Source: Pyrinomonadaceae bacterium
Lineage (GTDB): Bacteria > Acidobacteriota > Blastocatellia > Pyrinomonadales > Pyrinomonadaceae
DNA length: 64,000 bases
Direction of reading: 5' to 3'
Assembly: GCA_030841085.1 (NCBI GenBank)
Contig: JAVEDP010000022.1
Location: 124,001-188,000 of the forward strand
Shown: piece after piece, positions 7,330 to 16,286 of the stretch
Position numbering within the stretch: position 1 is the stretch's first letter
How the letters are laid out: each line of letters begins with the position of its first letter
The notes under the pieces: model-generated
Told to the model about the DNA's origin: nothing
Databases searched by the model: none
Seen by the model: the letters and a program-made list of their open reading frames with translations, nothing else
Translations under genes and position numbers: made by a program

Positions 7330-8769
7330 TCACGGCAGGAAGAAACCGATCACAAATCGCAGTACCCCGGCGCCGAGAATCACCCAGATTGCATTCGGTC
7401 GATAACGAATCAGCACAAAGCCCGCGAGGATGGCAAGGAGTAAACCGGCCCAGGTGTGAATGCCGGCGCGCCCCATGCTGATGCCGGCCGCGACCAACAA
7501 TCCGACGACTGCTGGCGCGACGCCTTTCAAAAACGACTGGACAATTCTATTGTTTTGGAAACGCGCCAGCGACGAACCCGCCACCACGGTCATCAAGAAC
7601 GACGGCAGAAAAATGCTGATCGTCGCCACAATCGCCCCGAGCGTTCCGGCCACGCGATAACCGATGAACGTCGCCATGATCAAAACCGGACCCGGCGTGA
7701 TCTGCCCCAGCGCCGCGGCATCGACGAACTCCTGATGCGTCAGCCAGTGATGCGCATCAACAACTTCAGCTTCGATCAAAGGGATCATTACAAACCCGCC
7801 TCCAAACGTTACCGCCCCCATGCGCAGGAAAATCGTCGATAGCAACAGCAGCAGTCCAACCTTTGCGAAGATTGGCATTGAGGCGCCCAATAAAACCGCC
7901 GAGCGGAGTTTTGTTCCACCATCGTTTCGATTTTCCGGTTCTGCTTCTTCAGCTCGAGTCGCAGCGAGCTCGGCCTGTCGAACGCGCTCTTCCGCCATTG
8001 CTCGCGTTAGATACCCGCCAACGAAATGAGTTTCGCGCCTGTGACGGCGACGCCTTTGTAAAGTAAGACGCGCGGAAATTCTTCGGCGCCGCGACGCCAC
8101 ACCTTCAAGTTTTCCCAGTTTGCGAAGTTGCTTCTCCGCGAACGAGTCGATAAAGATGCCAACCAAACCGGCAGCCAGCACAACTTCGAGCACAGTTGCA
8201 CTAAAAAAGGCGACGACCAAACACGAGAGCACCGCCAGCAACCATTGCCACGGTTTGTAAAGTGTGTTGCGGCCGATGCGCCAGGCAGTAACGATCACCA
8301 GCGCTACCACCGCGGCATTCAAGCCACGAAAGAGTCGATCCGTGTCCGGCAAATAGCGCAGGTGCCGGTAGAGAATTGCCAACACTATCATCATCAACAT
8401 TGAGGGGAGAATGAAGCCCGTGATCGCCACAATGGCGCCGCGCCAGCCGCGCAGTCTCAAGCCCACGTAAGTCGCAGTGTTGCCGGCAGCGGTACCGGGC
8501 AAACTTTGCGCCAGCGCGAATCCCGCCGAGAAGTCCTGCTCGGTAAGCCAACGACGCTGATGGACCACCAGCGAACGGATCTGCGCGATTACAGCGAAGC
8601 CGCCGCCAAAACCAACGATGCCGATTTTTAGAAGTGAGAGGAAAAGACCGCCGAGGGTGGGCGTGCTGGCGATACGCTCGAGTTCGCGGCGGGTATCGCG
8701 TGCCCGCGTGCGCATCTTGCGCGCGCGATTTCGGATTCGGGTTGTGCGCTTGTCGACCTGGGTGACCAC
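7330..8769 (-). CDS. chrA: Chromate transporter ChrA, long two-domain form
   Basis: 479 residues, the usual length for the two-domain CHR family. Each half carries the family signature. The N-half (about 40-215) has KIGIVGFGGGFAVIAQI and ALAQSLPGTAAGN. The C-half (about 305-479) has MGAVTFGGGFVMIPLIE and AALGQITPGPVLI. The halves are separated by a basic, probably cytoplasmic linker of about 85 residues. ChrA proteins export chromate across the inner membrane. The first 30 residues are Arg-rich and poorly conserved, so the true start could be the Met at residue 19. A tandem heptamer repeat lies just upstream. Confidence 0.9.
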   Translation of the reverse strand: MVTQVDKRTTRIRNRARKMRTRARDTRRELERIASTPTLGGLFLSLLKIGIVGFGGGFAVIAQIRSLVVHQRRWLTEQDFSAGFALAQSLPGTAAGNTATYVGLRLRGWRGAIVAITGFILPSMLMMIVLAILYRHLRYLPDTDRLFRGLNAAVVALVIVTAWRIGRNTLYKPWQWLLAVLSCLVVAFFSATVLEVVLAAGLVGIFIDSFAEKQLRKLGKLEGVASRRRRISARLTLQRRRRHRRETHFVGGYLTRAMAEERVRQAELAATRAEEAEPENRNDGGTKLRSAVLLGASMPIFAKVGLLLLLSTIFLRMGAVTFGGGFVMIPLIEAEVVDAHHWLTHQEFVDAAALGQITPGPVLIMATFIGYRVAGTLGAIVATISIFLPSFLMTVVAGSSLARFQNNRIVQSFLKGVAPAVVGLLVAAGISMGRAGIHTWAGLLLAILAGFVLIRYRPNAIWVILGAGVLRFVIGFFLP

Positions 8770-8812
8770 TTTGATGGCCTACAGGTTATCACAGCGAATG
8801 AGGAACAATTAG

Positions 8813-8912
8813 GTCTTTGGTCTTTGGTCTTTGGTCTTTGGTCTTTGAAAAAGAAAACCAATCGATCTTTGCTAAACACCAAAGACCCAAGACCTAAGAC
8901 CAAAGCCCAGGA
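8813..8912. repeat. Tandem heptamer TTTGGTC array with inverted partner (family D)
   Basis: Five TTTGGTC units at about 8816-8852 face CCAAAGACC-type units at 8878-8908. It lies between chrA and the porin gene and belongs to the same family as 2168-2280. Confidence 0.75.
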
Positions 8913-8926
8913 GTTTCCTACTGAGA

Positions 8927-10699
8927 TCAAAACTTCAGCACGGTATCAAACTGCACGCGCGTGGTGGCGCGATTCGAAGAACCCGCCGGTGTCGCCGCAA
9001 ATGGACCAAGCAAGCCGTTCAGCCGTTCGGTAACAATGCCGGTAATTGTGAACGTGACGCGCGGATCGGCGGCGTATGAAAACTGTAAACGATGTCCGCG
9101 CATGTCGGACTGTTGAGTTATGTCGGACATGTTGAAAGGAGTCAGCACCGCGTCCTTTTCAATCCGCATGAACGTATAGCCAAACTGAACGTCGCCGCGG
9201 TCTTTTGTTTTTCCAACTTGTATTTCGCCCCAGAAGCCATTGTTCTCGTGATTCGGCAACAGCACATCGGCGCCCGTCGGTCCGGCGACAACGACATCAT
9301 GCGTCTGGGTGTTGGTGACAAAATCCAACAAGATCGCGACAGGAAAACGTTTGCTGTGTTTCAGCTCGAGCCGCGCCAGCATGTCGACGAGATTAAATCC
9401 GGAAGCGAGATGACCGTCACGGTTTGTTGCATTGTTGCTGGCATTTGTTAATCCCAAATTAGCGTTACCCGCAACCAGCAGATCGCGCGGAATGGAAACT
9501 TGAGTCGTAATAGTTTGCGCCGGCGTAGCGCCATTCGCCGGAATGATGAAGGTTACCGGAAGCTGTAATTGATTGCCGAAAACCTGCACCGGCGTTATGA
9601 ATTGCGTGCCCGAATAGAAAAGATCTGACACCGAAAGATTGAGCGCCACCTTCGCGTTAGGTTCAAAGCGCGCTCGTGCTTGTGCTCCAAACAGAGCGAG
9701 GTCGCGGCCGCCGCGTTGCGACTGATCGATGTTCACGGTGCCATTGCTGTTGCGCACGAACGCGGAATTGCGTTCGAGGAACGGTAGTTCCCACGCGACA
9801 AACGTCAGATCTTTCAGCGCGGATTTTTTGAAGCTGCGGGAATAAGACTGGTTGAATCCCTCAACCATCAAATCGTTGTCGGTCGTCAATTCCGTGAAAG
9901 TCCATGGCGGTTCAAACTTGCCGCCCTGAAGTTTCAGTCCCGGCACACTATGCGGTTTGTAAGTTATGAAAGCTTGATCAATGCCAAAAGGTTTGCGGTT
10001 GAAAAAATCCGTCAGCGTTTGGTTGTTTGAGATGTTGTCGCCAAAGCTGCCGCTGGTGAAACGCAGGCCCCAGTCAAACTCGGCGCCAATCGAGCCACGC
10101 ATTTGTAAGCGCGCGCGCAGGCGCATGCGGTGACGCGGACTCAAATCGTTGCCGAGCACCGCCGGATTGTTGCCATTCGCGAGACTGTTCGATTGTCCAA
10201 AAATGGATTCAGACCGCAGACGAATGTCACCGCTAAACTTGATCGCGCTCAGCTCCGAAAGGCGCGATTCCACGGTTTTCAAACGATCGTCAACGGTTGG
10301 CGTCTTAACCGTCTGGGGCGCAACCGGTGTTTGCGCCGTCGCGGTTGGCGATGTCGACGTCGATAATGGCGCCTCAGCACTGTTTACTTTGGCGGCGAGC
10401 AGGCGAATCGTTTCCTGCTGTTCCGAAATTGTTTGCTGCAAGCGATCGAGCCGCTGACTTTGTTCGACCAACATCTGCTCCAGCGTATTGATCTTCGCCT
10501 CAGCAGTTTCCGGTTTGATCTCTGGCGCGGGTTCCGTCATCTTTTTCGAGGAGTGAACCACAACCTCAAACCGGTTGGCGGAATGTTTGCTTGCCACTTT
10601 CTGCGCGCGCGCCTCAACAGCACCTATGGCGAACAGCGAAATGCAGAAAAAGGAAATTAACAAACGGATGTTGTTATTCGGTCTGAATGTCAGCCGCAT
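8927..10699 (-). CDS. Putative outer-membrane porin with N-terminal coiled coil
   Basis: 590 residues. A signal peptide (LLISFFCISLFAIGAVEA) is followed by a polar stretch and a heptad-rich coiled coil at about 65-110 (LEQMLVEQSQRLDRLQQTI), then a Thr/Pro linker. From about residue 150 the sequence alternates as expected for a beta barrel: FSGDIRLRSESIF, RHRMRLRARLQM, then many short strands, ending in aromatic-rich VQFDTVLKF with a terminal Phe. This matches the Porin_5-type putative porins. The coiled coil may bind peptidoglycan or trimerise. AAGGA precedes the ATG. The substrate cannot be told from the sequence. Confidence 0.82.
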   Translation of the reverse strand: MRLTFRPNNNIRLLISFFCISLFAIGAVEARAQKVASKHSANRFEVVVHSSKKMTEPAPEIKPETAEAKINTLEQMLVEQSQRLDRLQQTISEQQETIRLLAAKVNSAEAPLSTSTSPTATAQTPVAPQTVKTPTVDDRLKTVESRLSELSAIKFSGDIRLRSESIFGQSNSLANGNNPAVLGNDLSPRHRMRLRARLQMRGSIGAEFDWGLRFTSGSFGDNISNNQTLTDFFNRKPFGIDQAFITYKPHSVPGLKLQGGKFEPPWTFTELTTDNDLMVEGFNQSYSRSFKKSALKDLTFVAWELPFLERNSAFVRNSNGTVNIDQSQRGGRDLALFGAQARARFEPNAKVALNLSVSDLFYSGTQFITPVQVFGNQLQLPVTFIIPANGATPAQTITTQVSIPRDLLVAGNANLGLTNASNNATNRDGHLASGFNLVDMLARLELKHSKRFPVAILLDFVTNTQTHDVVVAGPTGADVLLPNHENNGFWGEIQVGKTKDRGDVQFGYTFMRIEKDAVLTPFNMSDITQQSDMRGHRLQFSYAADPRVTFTITGIVTERLNGLLGPFAATPAGSSNRATTRVQFDTVLKF

Positions 10700-10863
10700 G
10701 ATCCACGTCCTTTTTGAAGAGAATGCTTTCGAGAAAACTCACGCGATCTCTGAACAATGCAACCATCGCCTTAAACGCAGGTGAACGCAGTATTAAATCA
10801 GTGTTACCGAAAGCTGACTAGAGAAAATGTTCGGCAGGCGAAAACTGAACTGTGCTGGCGGGA

Positions 10864-11017
10864 TCGTCGCGGCTTTGCCGCCTTCCGTGCGGTAAGGCTG
10901 TGCCTTACCGGAAACTATTTCCCCGAATTTTCGCGAGGCTTAGCCTCGCGAAATCTTTGTAAGGACACGACGGAAAGGCCGAGCCTTTCCGCACGGAAGG
11001 CGGCTGAGCCGCGAAGA
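10864..11017. repeat. Modular multi-hairpin repeat, family C, copy 1
   Basis: Several palindromes centred on GGCTNAGCC-like cores are nested: GCGGCTTTGCCGC, GGTAAGGCTGTGCCTTACC, CGCGAGGCTTAGCCTCGCG, GGAAAGGCCGAGCCTTTCC and GCGGCTGAGCCGC. The outer ones pair across the element. Other copies are at 18939-19100 and 63417-63577. It fills most of the 324-base gap upstream of the porin; the rest (10700-10863) shows no gene. Confidence 0.8.
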
Positions 11018-11023
11018 ATCCGG

Positions 11024-11785
11024 TCAATCCAACAGCACGCGCGCGTCTAACGCTTCGGCCCGCTCAATCGCTGCCAGCAAACGAAGGTACTGCGAATAGT
11101 TTCTGCTGCGGTTGGTCAGGCGCACAACTTCCGACTGACTAAGATCGTTGCGCAACAGCAGATCGAGAAAGTCGTAGTAGTCGGCCGTCGCGTTGAGCGG
11201 AAGTTCGCGGACGTAACTCGTTTCGCCACTGTCGTCGGAACGAAAACCGGCGAGCACATCGAAAATGTTGTCCGTCGTCAACCGGCCGGCTTCCCGAGAC
11301 AAACGGATCGGCACGCGCAGCTCAAAAAAACGCAGACCCTGTGCGGTTGTCACCCGGCGCAACTCTTTGGTTGCTTCACCATCAAAAGGCGACTCGGGAT
11401 CGACAAGTATGCGCAGCAGGCGCGGATGATCCGCAGCGTCGCTGGTATCGAGCACGAGCTGCACGCGGTCGGCGAGGAATTTTTCAAACTGCGCTTCAAC
11501 CGGATAGGTGATGCGGCCCAGACAGCCGACAGCTTCACCTTCAGCCGCAACCTCGTCAGGTAAGCAAGCGGGGCAAGACGGGCAAACAACAGTTTCTGTC
11601 TGCATCAACTCGATTTCGTCGCGCGCATTCTCGACCCACTCCAGTTTTTCCGGCGACGGAGAACTAGTATCGCCGGTTGTCAGGCGCGCGTGCAGATTTC
11701 CCAGACGACCCCACTCGCGCAGGTGCTTCTCGGAATAGCGCGCACGCAAGGTGCATGGATATTGAACTGCGAATTCGAGTGACAC
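11024..11785 (-). CDS. Hypothetical protein with a CPSCPAC cysteine cluster
   Basis: 253 residues, family not recognised. The N-terminal part looks soluble and charged. A cluster CPSCPAC at about 89-95 could bind a metal ion. The C-terminal third is helical and rich in Leu, Arg and acidic residues (LLRNDLSQSEVVRLTNRS). There is no signal peptide or membrane segment. It is separated by about 45 bases from the next gene upstream on the same strand (11830-12060), with which it may be co-transcribed. The N-terminal half has motifs like VPIRLSREAGRLTTDNI that might form a beta domain. No function is proposed. Confidence 0.65.
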   Translation of the reverse strand: MSLEFAVQYPCTLRARYSEKHLREWGRLGNLHARLTTGDTSSPSPEKLEWVENARDEIELMQTETVVCPSCPACLPDEVAAEGEAVGCLGRITYPVEAQFEKFLADRVQLVLDTSDAADHPRLLRILVDPESPFDGEATKELRRVTTAQGLRFFELRVPIRLSREAGRLTTDNIFDVLAGFRSDDSGETSYVRELPLNATADYYDFLDLLLRNDLSQSEVVRLTNRSRNYSQYLRLLAAIERAEALDARVLLD

Positions 11786-11829
11786 TTGGTTGGAGATGCG
11801 ATGAGATTCAGCGGCGGCTGTATTAACAT

Positions 11830-12060
11830 TTATGCAGCCGATAAAAGGGCTTTTTCTGCTGCTTGCGGCAGTTCGATCGGTACAAAATAATCTTGCGGAT
11901 ATACATAATCTTGGCCCGATTCGTCGATCACTCGCACGTAACCGTCCTGTGCCGCAGCTTCGTCAGGCAGCAATTGATAAACTTTCCGAGGCTCCAAATC
12001 CTCACAATCTTCGTTTCGGATGCAGAGAACAAACCGTGTCGTCTCTTTTTGTTCGGTCAT
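11830..12060 (-). CDS. Small conserved-looking protein, SH3-like
   Basis: 76 residues. The pattern FVLCIRNEDCEDLEPRKVYQ then GYVRVIDESGQDYVYP and YFVPIELP suggests a small beta barrel of SH3 type; this is a guess from the sequence pattern. Its ATG overlaps by ATGA the stop codon of the decayed gene just upstream (12057-12299), so the two probably once formed a coupled pair. I recall similar short proteins from acidobacterial genomes but cannot name a function. Confidence 0.65.
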   Translation of the reverse strand: MTEQKETTRFVLCIRNEDCEDLEPRKVYQLLPDEAAAQDGYVRVIDESGQDYVYPQDYFVPIELPQAAEKALLSAA

Positions 12061-12299
12061 GATGTTAGATCCAGATAACGCTTAATTTTAACCTTACGTT
12101 TGCCGACGCCGTGGGCTTCGTACTAGTGCAACTCAACGGTTCGTATCCTACCATTGCCCAGCTTGACTGTTGCAACTCCTTTTAGTTTGCGCCACCTTCC
12201 CTCGCCGTACTGCTTTCGTAGTCGCTTGAGTTCACGAATAGACGGACCAACAGCTATTTTCTCGATCTCAGTAATTTCGCCCAGTATTTCAAAGTACAT
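12057..12299 (-). pseudogene. Small gene interrupted by an in-frame amber codon
   Basis: From an ATG at 12299 the frame reads MYFEILGEITEIEKIAVG, then SIRELKRLRKQYGEGRWRK and VATVKLGNGRIRTVELH, stops at TAG (12123-12125), and continues in the same frame as YEAHGVGKRKVKIKRYLDL to a TGA that overlaps the next gene. As I recall the family, the stop position is a Trp (HWYEAHG), so one base change TGG to TAG explains it. Either a 58-residue truncated product is made or the gene is dead. The function of the family is unknown to me. Confidence 0.6.
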
Positions 12300-12329
12300 A
12301 GACGGCTCGACCAGTTATCACATGCCCTT

Positions 12330-12505
12330 CTCAGTCCCGTTAACAGTTTCTTGTAGCCCGATCCATGGCGCAGCGATTCAAATTTCTGGTTCTCTTCAAT
12401 TTTCGCCAGATCAGTAAAGCCGTTGTCGATTGCACGACCCAATGCGTTAATGGCCTTGTTCTTATTTCCCACGCGCGCATAGGCAACGGCCGCTTGCCGC
12501 TGGTC
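12330..12505 (-). pseudogene. Remnant of a TPR-containing protein C-terminus
   Basis: The minus strand reads AVAYARVGNKNKAINALGR, then IDNGFTDLAKIEENQKFESL and a LLTGL end. This matches the end of TPR proteins like the kinase at 20252-22756 in style (GLARA...NWAALKNTVRFQEL). The frame is closed upstream by a TGA at 12506-12508 and there is no start codon for a complete protein. It is a decayed fragment. Confidence 0.6.
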
Positions 12506-12579
12506 TCATCTCGCTCCCGGGAGCGAAGACGACTATCAAGTTGGACTTCAAACTTGAATCCACCACACATATTCAGCGA

Positions 12580-14430
12580 CTACAAGTTTGATGACAGCGG
12601 CGGCGTCACAACCTTCGCCGGCTCGGGCGTAAAGTCTTCACCCGGATTAATGAATTGATTTCTCTCAAAGTTATATTGCTTGTCGTACAACTGTTTATAG
12701 CGGCCGCCGGCAGCCAGCAATTCATCGTGGGTCCCGCGTTCGACAATCTCGCCCGCTTCCAGCACCAGAATCTGATCCGCGCTGCGAATCGTCGACAGCC
12801 GGTGGGCGATTACAAACGTCGTTCGGCCGCGCCGCAATGACTGCAATCCATCCTGGATCAGCGCTTCACTCTCGCTGTCCAGGCTCGAGGTCGCTTCATC
12901 CAAAATAAGAATTCGCGGTTCCGCCAGAATCGCGCGCGCAATCGCCACGCGCTGTCGTTGTCCGCCTGACAACTTCACGCCACGCTCGCCGACGACGGTG
13001 TCATAGCCGTCAGCGAAGCCGTTGATGAACTCTTCGCAGTGTGCGATGCGGCTGGCGGCGACGATCTCTTCGCGGGTGGCGTGCGGATTTGAGAAACCAA
13101 TATTCTCGGCAACCGTGCCGTCAAAAAGAAAGTTGTCCTGCAAGACCACACCAAGCTGGTTGCGAAAATCCTTCAGCCGAATCGAAGCGAGATCGCGTCC
13201 GTCCACCAACACCACGCCCGACAGCGGCCGATTGAATGCCATTACCAAACTAATCAGGGTTGACTTGCCCGAGCCACTCGAGCCTACCAGCGCCGTGGTC
13301 GAACCCGGCGGCGCTGTAAACGAAACATGTTTCAGGACAGGCGTGTTGTCGTTGTATTCAAAGCTCACATCCTGAAATGCAATCTCGCCAACGATGGCCG
13401 GACATGTTTGCCGTTGCAGATCGTTTTCATCTTCGGTCGCCATCTGCTTGAGATCGCGTATCCGGTCGAGTCCGGCAAAGGCTTCCGTGATCTGCGTGCC
13501 GATGTTCGCGATTTCAACCAGCGGCATGGCCACCAGTCCGGTGAAAATCATGTACATGAAAAAGTCGCCGAGCGTCATCTGCCCGTTAAGAATGTCGCGC
13601 CCGCCAACCAGAATCAGAATGACGCCGATGGCGCCGACAATGATGGTGGAAAAGGCGGTGACTCCGGAAACAGCAGTCATCGAACGCGCGACGTTGCGAA
13701 ACAGACGATGCGCGCCGCGCGCGAACACCAACTCTTCGCGCTTCTCCGCCGCATAAGCTTTGACGATGCGAATGCCGCCCAATGATTCCGTCAGACGGCC
13801 GGTAACTTCCGCGCTTATCTGCCCGCGTTCGCGAAACACCGGCCGCAGCTTCTTAAAGGCCAGCGCCATGCAAATCCCAAACGCTCCCAACGCCAACAGC
13901 GTGACCAAGGTTAGTTTCCAGTTGAGATAAAGCAGCACCGTGAGGGCGAGTGCCGCCGTTACCAAACTGCCGACGAGTTGGACCAGGCCTGTGCCGACGA
14001 GATTACGAATGCCTTCAGCGTCGGTCATGATGCGCGAGATAAGTATTCCGGTTTGCGTGGAATCGAAATATCTCACCGGTAGACGCGCGACGTGCTGCTG
14101 CACACTCTTGCGCATTTCGGTTATGGCGCGTTGCGCGGCCACGCCCAGGACTTGCGACAGCGCAAACGAGGTGAACGCCTGGACCAGCGTTGCAGCGCCG
14201 GCAACCAGCGCCAACGGCAGCAGCAAGCTGCTTTGATGTTTCAAGATGACGTTGTCGATTAGGTATTTCGAACTTGCCGGTAACACCATTCCGACGAGTC
14301 GATTGAGAATCATCAGAACCATGCCCAACGCCAGCCGGTAACGATGCGCCCAAATCAACTCGCGCGCGTCGCGCCAGGCGGTGGCGGGTGTGATCCTTTT
14401 CTTTTTTTGCTTATCGATGCTGGTGCTCAT
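12580..14430 (-). CDS. msbA: MsbA-like ABC exporter (fused permease and ATPase)
   Basis: 616 residues, typical for a half-size exporter. The membrane domain (about 30-330) includes LARLPVRYFDSTQTGILISR, a hallmark of the lipid A exporter type. The ATPase (about 360-595) has Walker A GSSGSGKSTL, signature LSGGQRQRVAIARAI, Walker B RILILDEATSSLD and switch His AHRLSTI. By family and by its place next to heptosyltransferase and glycosyltransferase genes, it probably flips lipid A-core across the inner membrane. Drug or lipid export by a related paralogue cannot be excluded. It is downstream of the WaaE-like gene on the same strand, with about 210 bases between them. Confidence 0.85.
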   Translation of the reverse strand: MSTSIDKQKKKRITPATAWRDARELIWAHRYRLALGMVLMILNRLVGMVLPASSKYLIDNVILKHQSSLLLPLALVAGAATLVQAFTSFALSQVLGVAAQRAITEMRKSVQQHVARLPVRYFDSTQTGILISRIMTDAEGIRNLVGTGLVQLVGSLVTAALALTVLLYLNWKLTLVTLLALGAFGICMALAFKKLRPVFRERGQISAEVTGRLTESLGGIRIVKAYAAEKREELVFARGAHRLFRNVARSMTAVSGVTAFSTIIVGAIGVILILVGGRDILNGQMTLGDFFMYMIFTGLVAMPLVEIANIGTQITEAFAGLDRIRDLKQMATEDENDLQRQTCPAIVGEIAFQDVSFEYNDNTPVLKHVSFTAPPGSTTALVGSSGSGKSTLISLVMAFNRPLSGVVLVDGRDLASIRLKDFRNQLGVVLQDNFLFDGTVAENIGFSNPHATREEIVAASRIAHCEEFINGFADGYDTVVGERGVKLSGGQRQRVAIARAILAEPRILILDEATSSLDSESEALIQDGLQSLRRGRTTFVIAHRLSTIRSADQILVLEAGEIVERGTHDELLAAGGRYKQLYDKQYNFERNQFINPGEDFTPEPAKVVTPPLSSNL

Positions 14431-14521
14431 TGATGTTTCGATACGGGCCCGAAGAAATGCTGGCCATTGATGTTAAAGGTTTTATGGCCGACAAAGAAAT
14501 TGCCACCATAGGTCGAGTAAT

Positions 14522-14620
14522 ACAGAACCGGGAGCGGAGAATGAACTTATTTTAGAGAGGCGCTTTGGACTGTCACTCAATTGACGCGATTGACCCGGTC
14601 GCTACCGCTCCAGGTTCTGT
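14522..14620. repeat. Inverted repeat, family H (AGAACC-GGAGCGG type)
   Basis: ACAGAACCGGGAGCGG at the left is mirrored by CCGCTCCAGGTTCTGT at the right. A second copy with the same words (AGCGGTAGCGACCGGG) is at 58619-58709. Confidence 0.7.
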
Positions 14621-14640
14621 ATTTTTTTCACCCGCACAAA

Positions 14641-15435
14641 TCAATCCTTCTTCGAGTCTTGCGAGGTTTCGCAATTCTGCAGCTCCCACAGCTGCAGGTG
14701 TTTCAAAAACGCGTGATGGGCGGCGAAGGTTGCAATGCTAAGCCCAGCGAGACCGTCGCGAAAGCCTCCTTTTAAAACAAAATTTCGGATAAAAGTCGCG
14801 GGACCAATCGTGGCGATTTTCAAAGGCGATGTCCGCCGTCCCTGTTCCAGCATCTTGCGCGCGCCCAGCGGCGCATAACGCTCGCCTATCATGCGGTGAT
14901 GCTCGGCGGCATCGCGAACAGTGTAATGAAGCAGATCGCCGTTCAGTGTTCCGAGGCGCGCGTCCGGGTTCATTTTTATAGACTCATGAATATGCGCTCC
15001 CTGCCAGCGGCCTTGCGATTTGCGATACAGGCGCAGTTGACGATCGGGATACCAACCACCGCCGCGTATCCAGCGGCCCATGTAAAAGGCACGACGGGGA
15101 ATCCGATAACCGTCCGCAAGGTCGCTCTCTGCTTTCGAGAACAGGTCGATGATGGCCGCTCGCAGCTCTTCGGAAACGCGCTCGTCAGCGTCGAGGCTGA
15201 AAATCCAATCGTTGGTAGCGTGGCTGGTGGCAAACTCTCGCTGCGCCGCAAAACCAGGCCACGCGTTTTCAAATACCCGCGCCCCGCATTCTGCGGCAAT
15301 CTGTCTGGTGCGATCGGTTGAGCCGGAATCCACCACCACAATTTCATCGGCCCAGGAAACGGACTCACAGGCCTCGCGGATGTGGTCTTCTTCGTTGAGC
15401 GTGATGATGCAGACTGAAACTTTGCAGTTGTTCAT
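14641..15435 (-). CDS. WaaE/KdtX-like family 2 glycosyltransferase
   Basis: 264 residues from the ATG at 15435 (MNNCKVSVCIITLNEE); the frame continues upstream but without conserved sequence. The GT-A fold shows the nucleotide-sugar site VSVCIITLNEEDHIREAC, IVVVDSGSTDRT and the metal-binding DXD-like SLDADERVSEELR. GRWIRGGGWYPDRQLRLYR and AHIHESI are typical of the WaaE (lipopolysaccharide core beta-glucosyltransferase) group. It probably adds a sugar to the inner core. The last residues (QDSKKD) are polar. It is upstream of msbA on the same strand and divergent from the 2OG oxygenase gene. Confidence 0.82.
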   Translation of the reverse strand: MNNCKVSVCIITLNEEDHIREACESVSWADEIVVVDSGSTDRTRQIAAECGARVFENAWPGFAAQREFATSHATNDWIFSLDADERVSEELRAAIIDLFSKAESDLADGYRIPRRAFYMGRWIRGGGWYPDRQLRLYRKSQGRWQGAHIHESIKMNPDARLGTLNGDLLHYTVRDAAEHHRMIGERYAPLGARKMLEQGRRTSPLKIATIGPATFIRNFVLKGGFRDGLAGLSIATFAAHHAFLKHLQLWELQNCETSQDSKKD

Positions 15436-15485
15436 GCGAGTCCGCACGAGCATAGAAGGGCGCGGCGGGTGCGTCAACCAACCAG

Positions 15486-15575
15486 CCCGCTGCATTTCCG
15501 ATTTCCGATTTCCGATTGCCAATTGGCTTTATAGGCGGCGGCTAATCGGAAATCGGCAGTTGACAATCGGCAATC
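15486..15575. repeat. Inverted repeat, family O (TTTCCGATT / AATCGG type)
   Basis: TTTCCGATTTCCGATTTCCG followed by GATTGCCAATTGGC faces AATCGGAAATCGGC and CAATCGGCAATC. It lies in the divergent gap. A related copy is at 57919-57991. Confidence 0.7.
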
Positions 15576-15626
15576 ATGAGGCCTATTAGACAGCCTCGGA
15601 AGGCCAAGCTTACAATTGACCCTTCT

Positions 15627-16277
15627 ATGGACGAACCACTCTCCATTATCAGGCTCGAGGCGCTGCGCCAGACGCCGCTCAATGACCAACCGTTTCCATT
15701 CCTGGTTATCGAGAATTTCCTGCGGCCTGAATTTGCCGCGCAGGTGGTGAAGGACTTTCCTGCGATTAATTCTCGTGGCAGCTTTCCCTTAAGTGAAGTC
15801 AACGGCGGCGCAACTTTTCAGCGACTCGTTGATGAATTGAACAGCGCCGAGTTGAAAGCAGCTATCGCAAACAAGTTCGACGTCGACCTTGACGACCGTT
15901 CCACAATGATCACAGTTCGCGGCCAGGCAAGTTCACGTGATGGCCGTATACACACCGACACGAAATCCAAGTTTCTAACGATGCTGCTTTACCTCAATCC
16001 CGTTTGGGAAGCCGAAGGCGGCTGGCTGCGCATCCTTAAGAACGGGAAGAGTCTCGACGATTATGTTGCCGAGATTCCACCAACGTTTGGCACCTGCCTG
16101 CTGTTCAAAGTTACGGACAACTGCTGGCACGGCCATAAGCCGTTCAAGGGAACGCGCAAAGTTCTGCAATTGAATTACGTGACGGACGACGCCGCGCTCC
16201 ATCGTCACTTGCTGCGACACAGCCTAACCGCCAAACTCAAGAACCTCCGCGAAGTCTTCGTGAAAGGCGCCGCTTAA
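15627..16277 (+). CDS. 2-oxoglutarate/Fe(II)-dependent oxygenase
   Basis: 216 residues from the ATG at 15627 (MDEPLSIIRLEALRQ). The double-stranded beta-helix signature is visible: the first iron ligands in GRIHTDTKSKFLTMLLYLN (HxD), the distal His in NCWHGHKPF and the 2-oxoglutarate-binding Arg in GTRKVLQLNY. This is the 2OG-FeII_Oxy_3 pattern. The substrate is unknown; its place in a run of LPS core genes suggests hydroxylation of a core sugar or lipid, which is inference. It ends ten bases before waaC, so the two are probably co-transcribed. Earlier in-frame start at 15576 is possible but less likely. Confidence 0.82.
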   Translation: MDEPLSIIRLEALRQTPLNDQPFPFLVIENFLRPEFAAQVVKDFPAINSRGSFPLSEVNGGATFQRLVDELNSAELKAAIANKFDVDLDDRSTMITVRGQASSRDGRIHTDTKSKFLTMLLYLNPVWEAEGGWLRILKNGKSLDDYVAEIPPTFGTCLLFKVTDNCWHGHKPFKGTRKVLQLNYVTDDAALHRHLLRHSLTAKLKNLREVFVKGAA

Positions 16278-16286
16278 ATTTCTTCA

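Noticed and set aside
8813-8912. CRISPR-like array from the TTTGGTC units
   Set aside because: Units are 7 bases, directly adjacent, without spacers.
12123-12125. TAG as pyrrolysine
   Set aside because: Pyrrolysine is very rare in bacteria and the position should be Trp (one base change); no supporting context.
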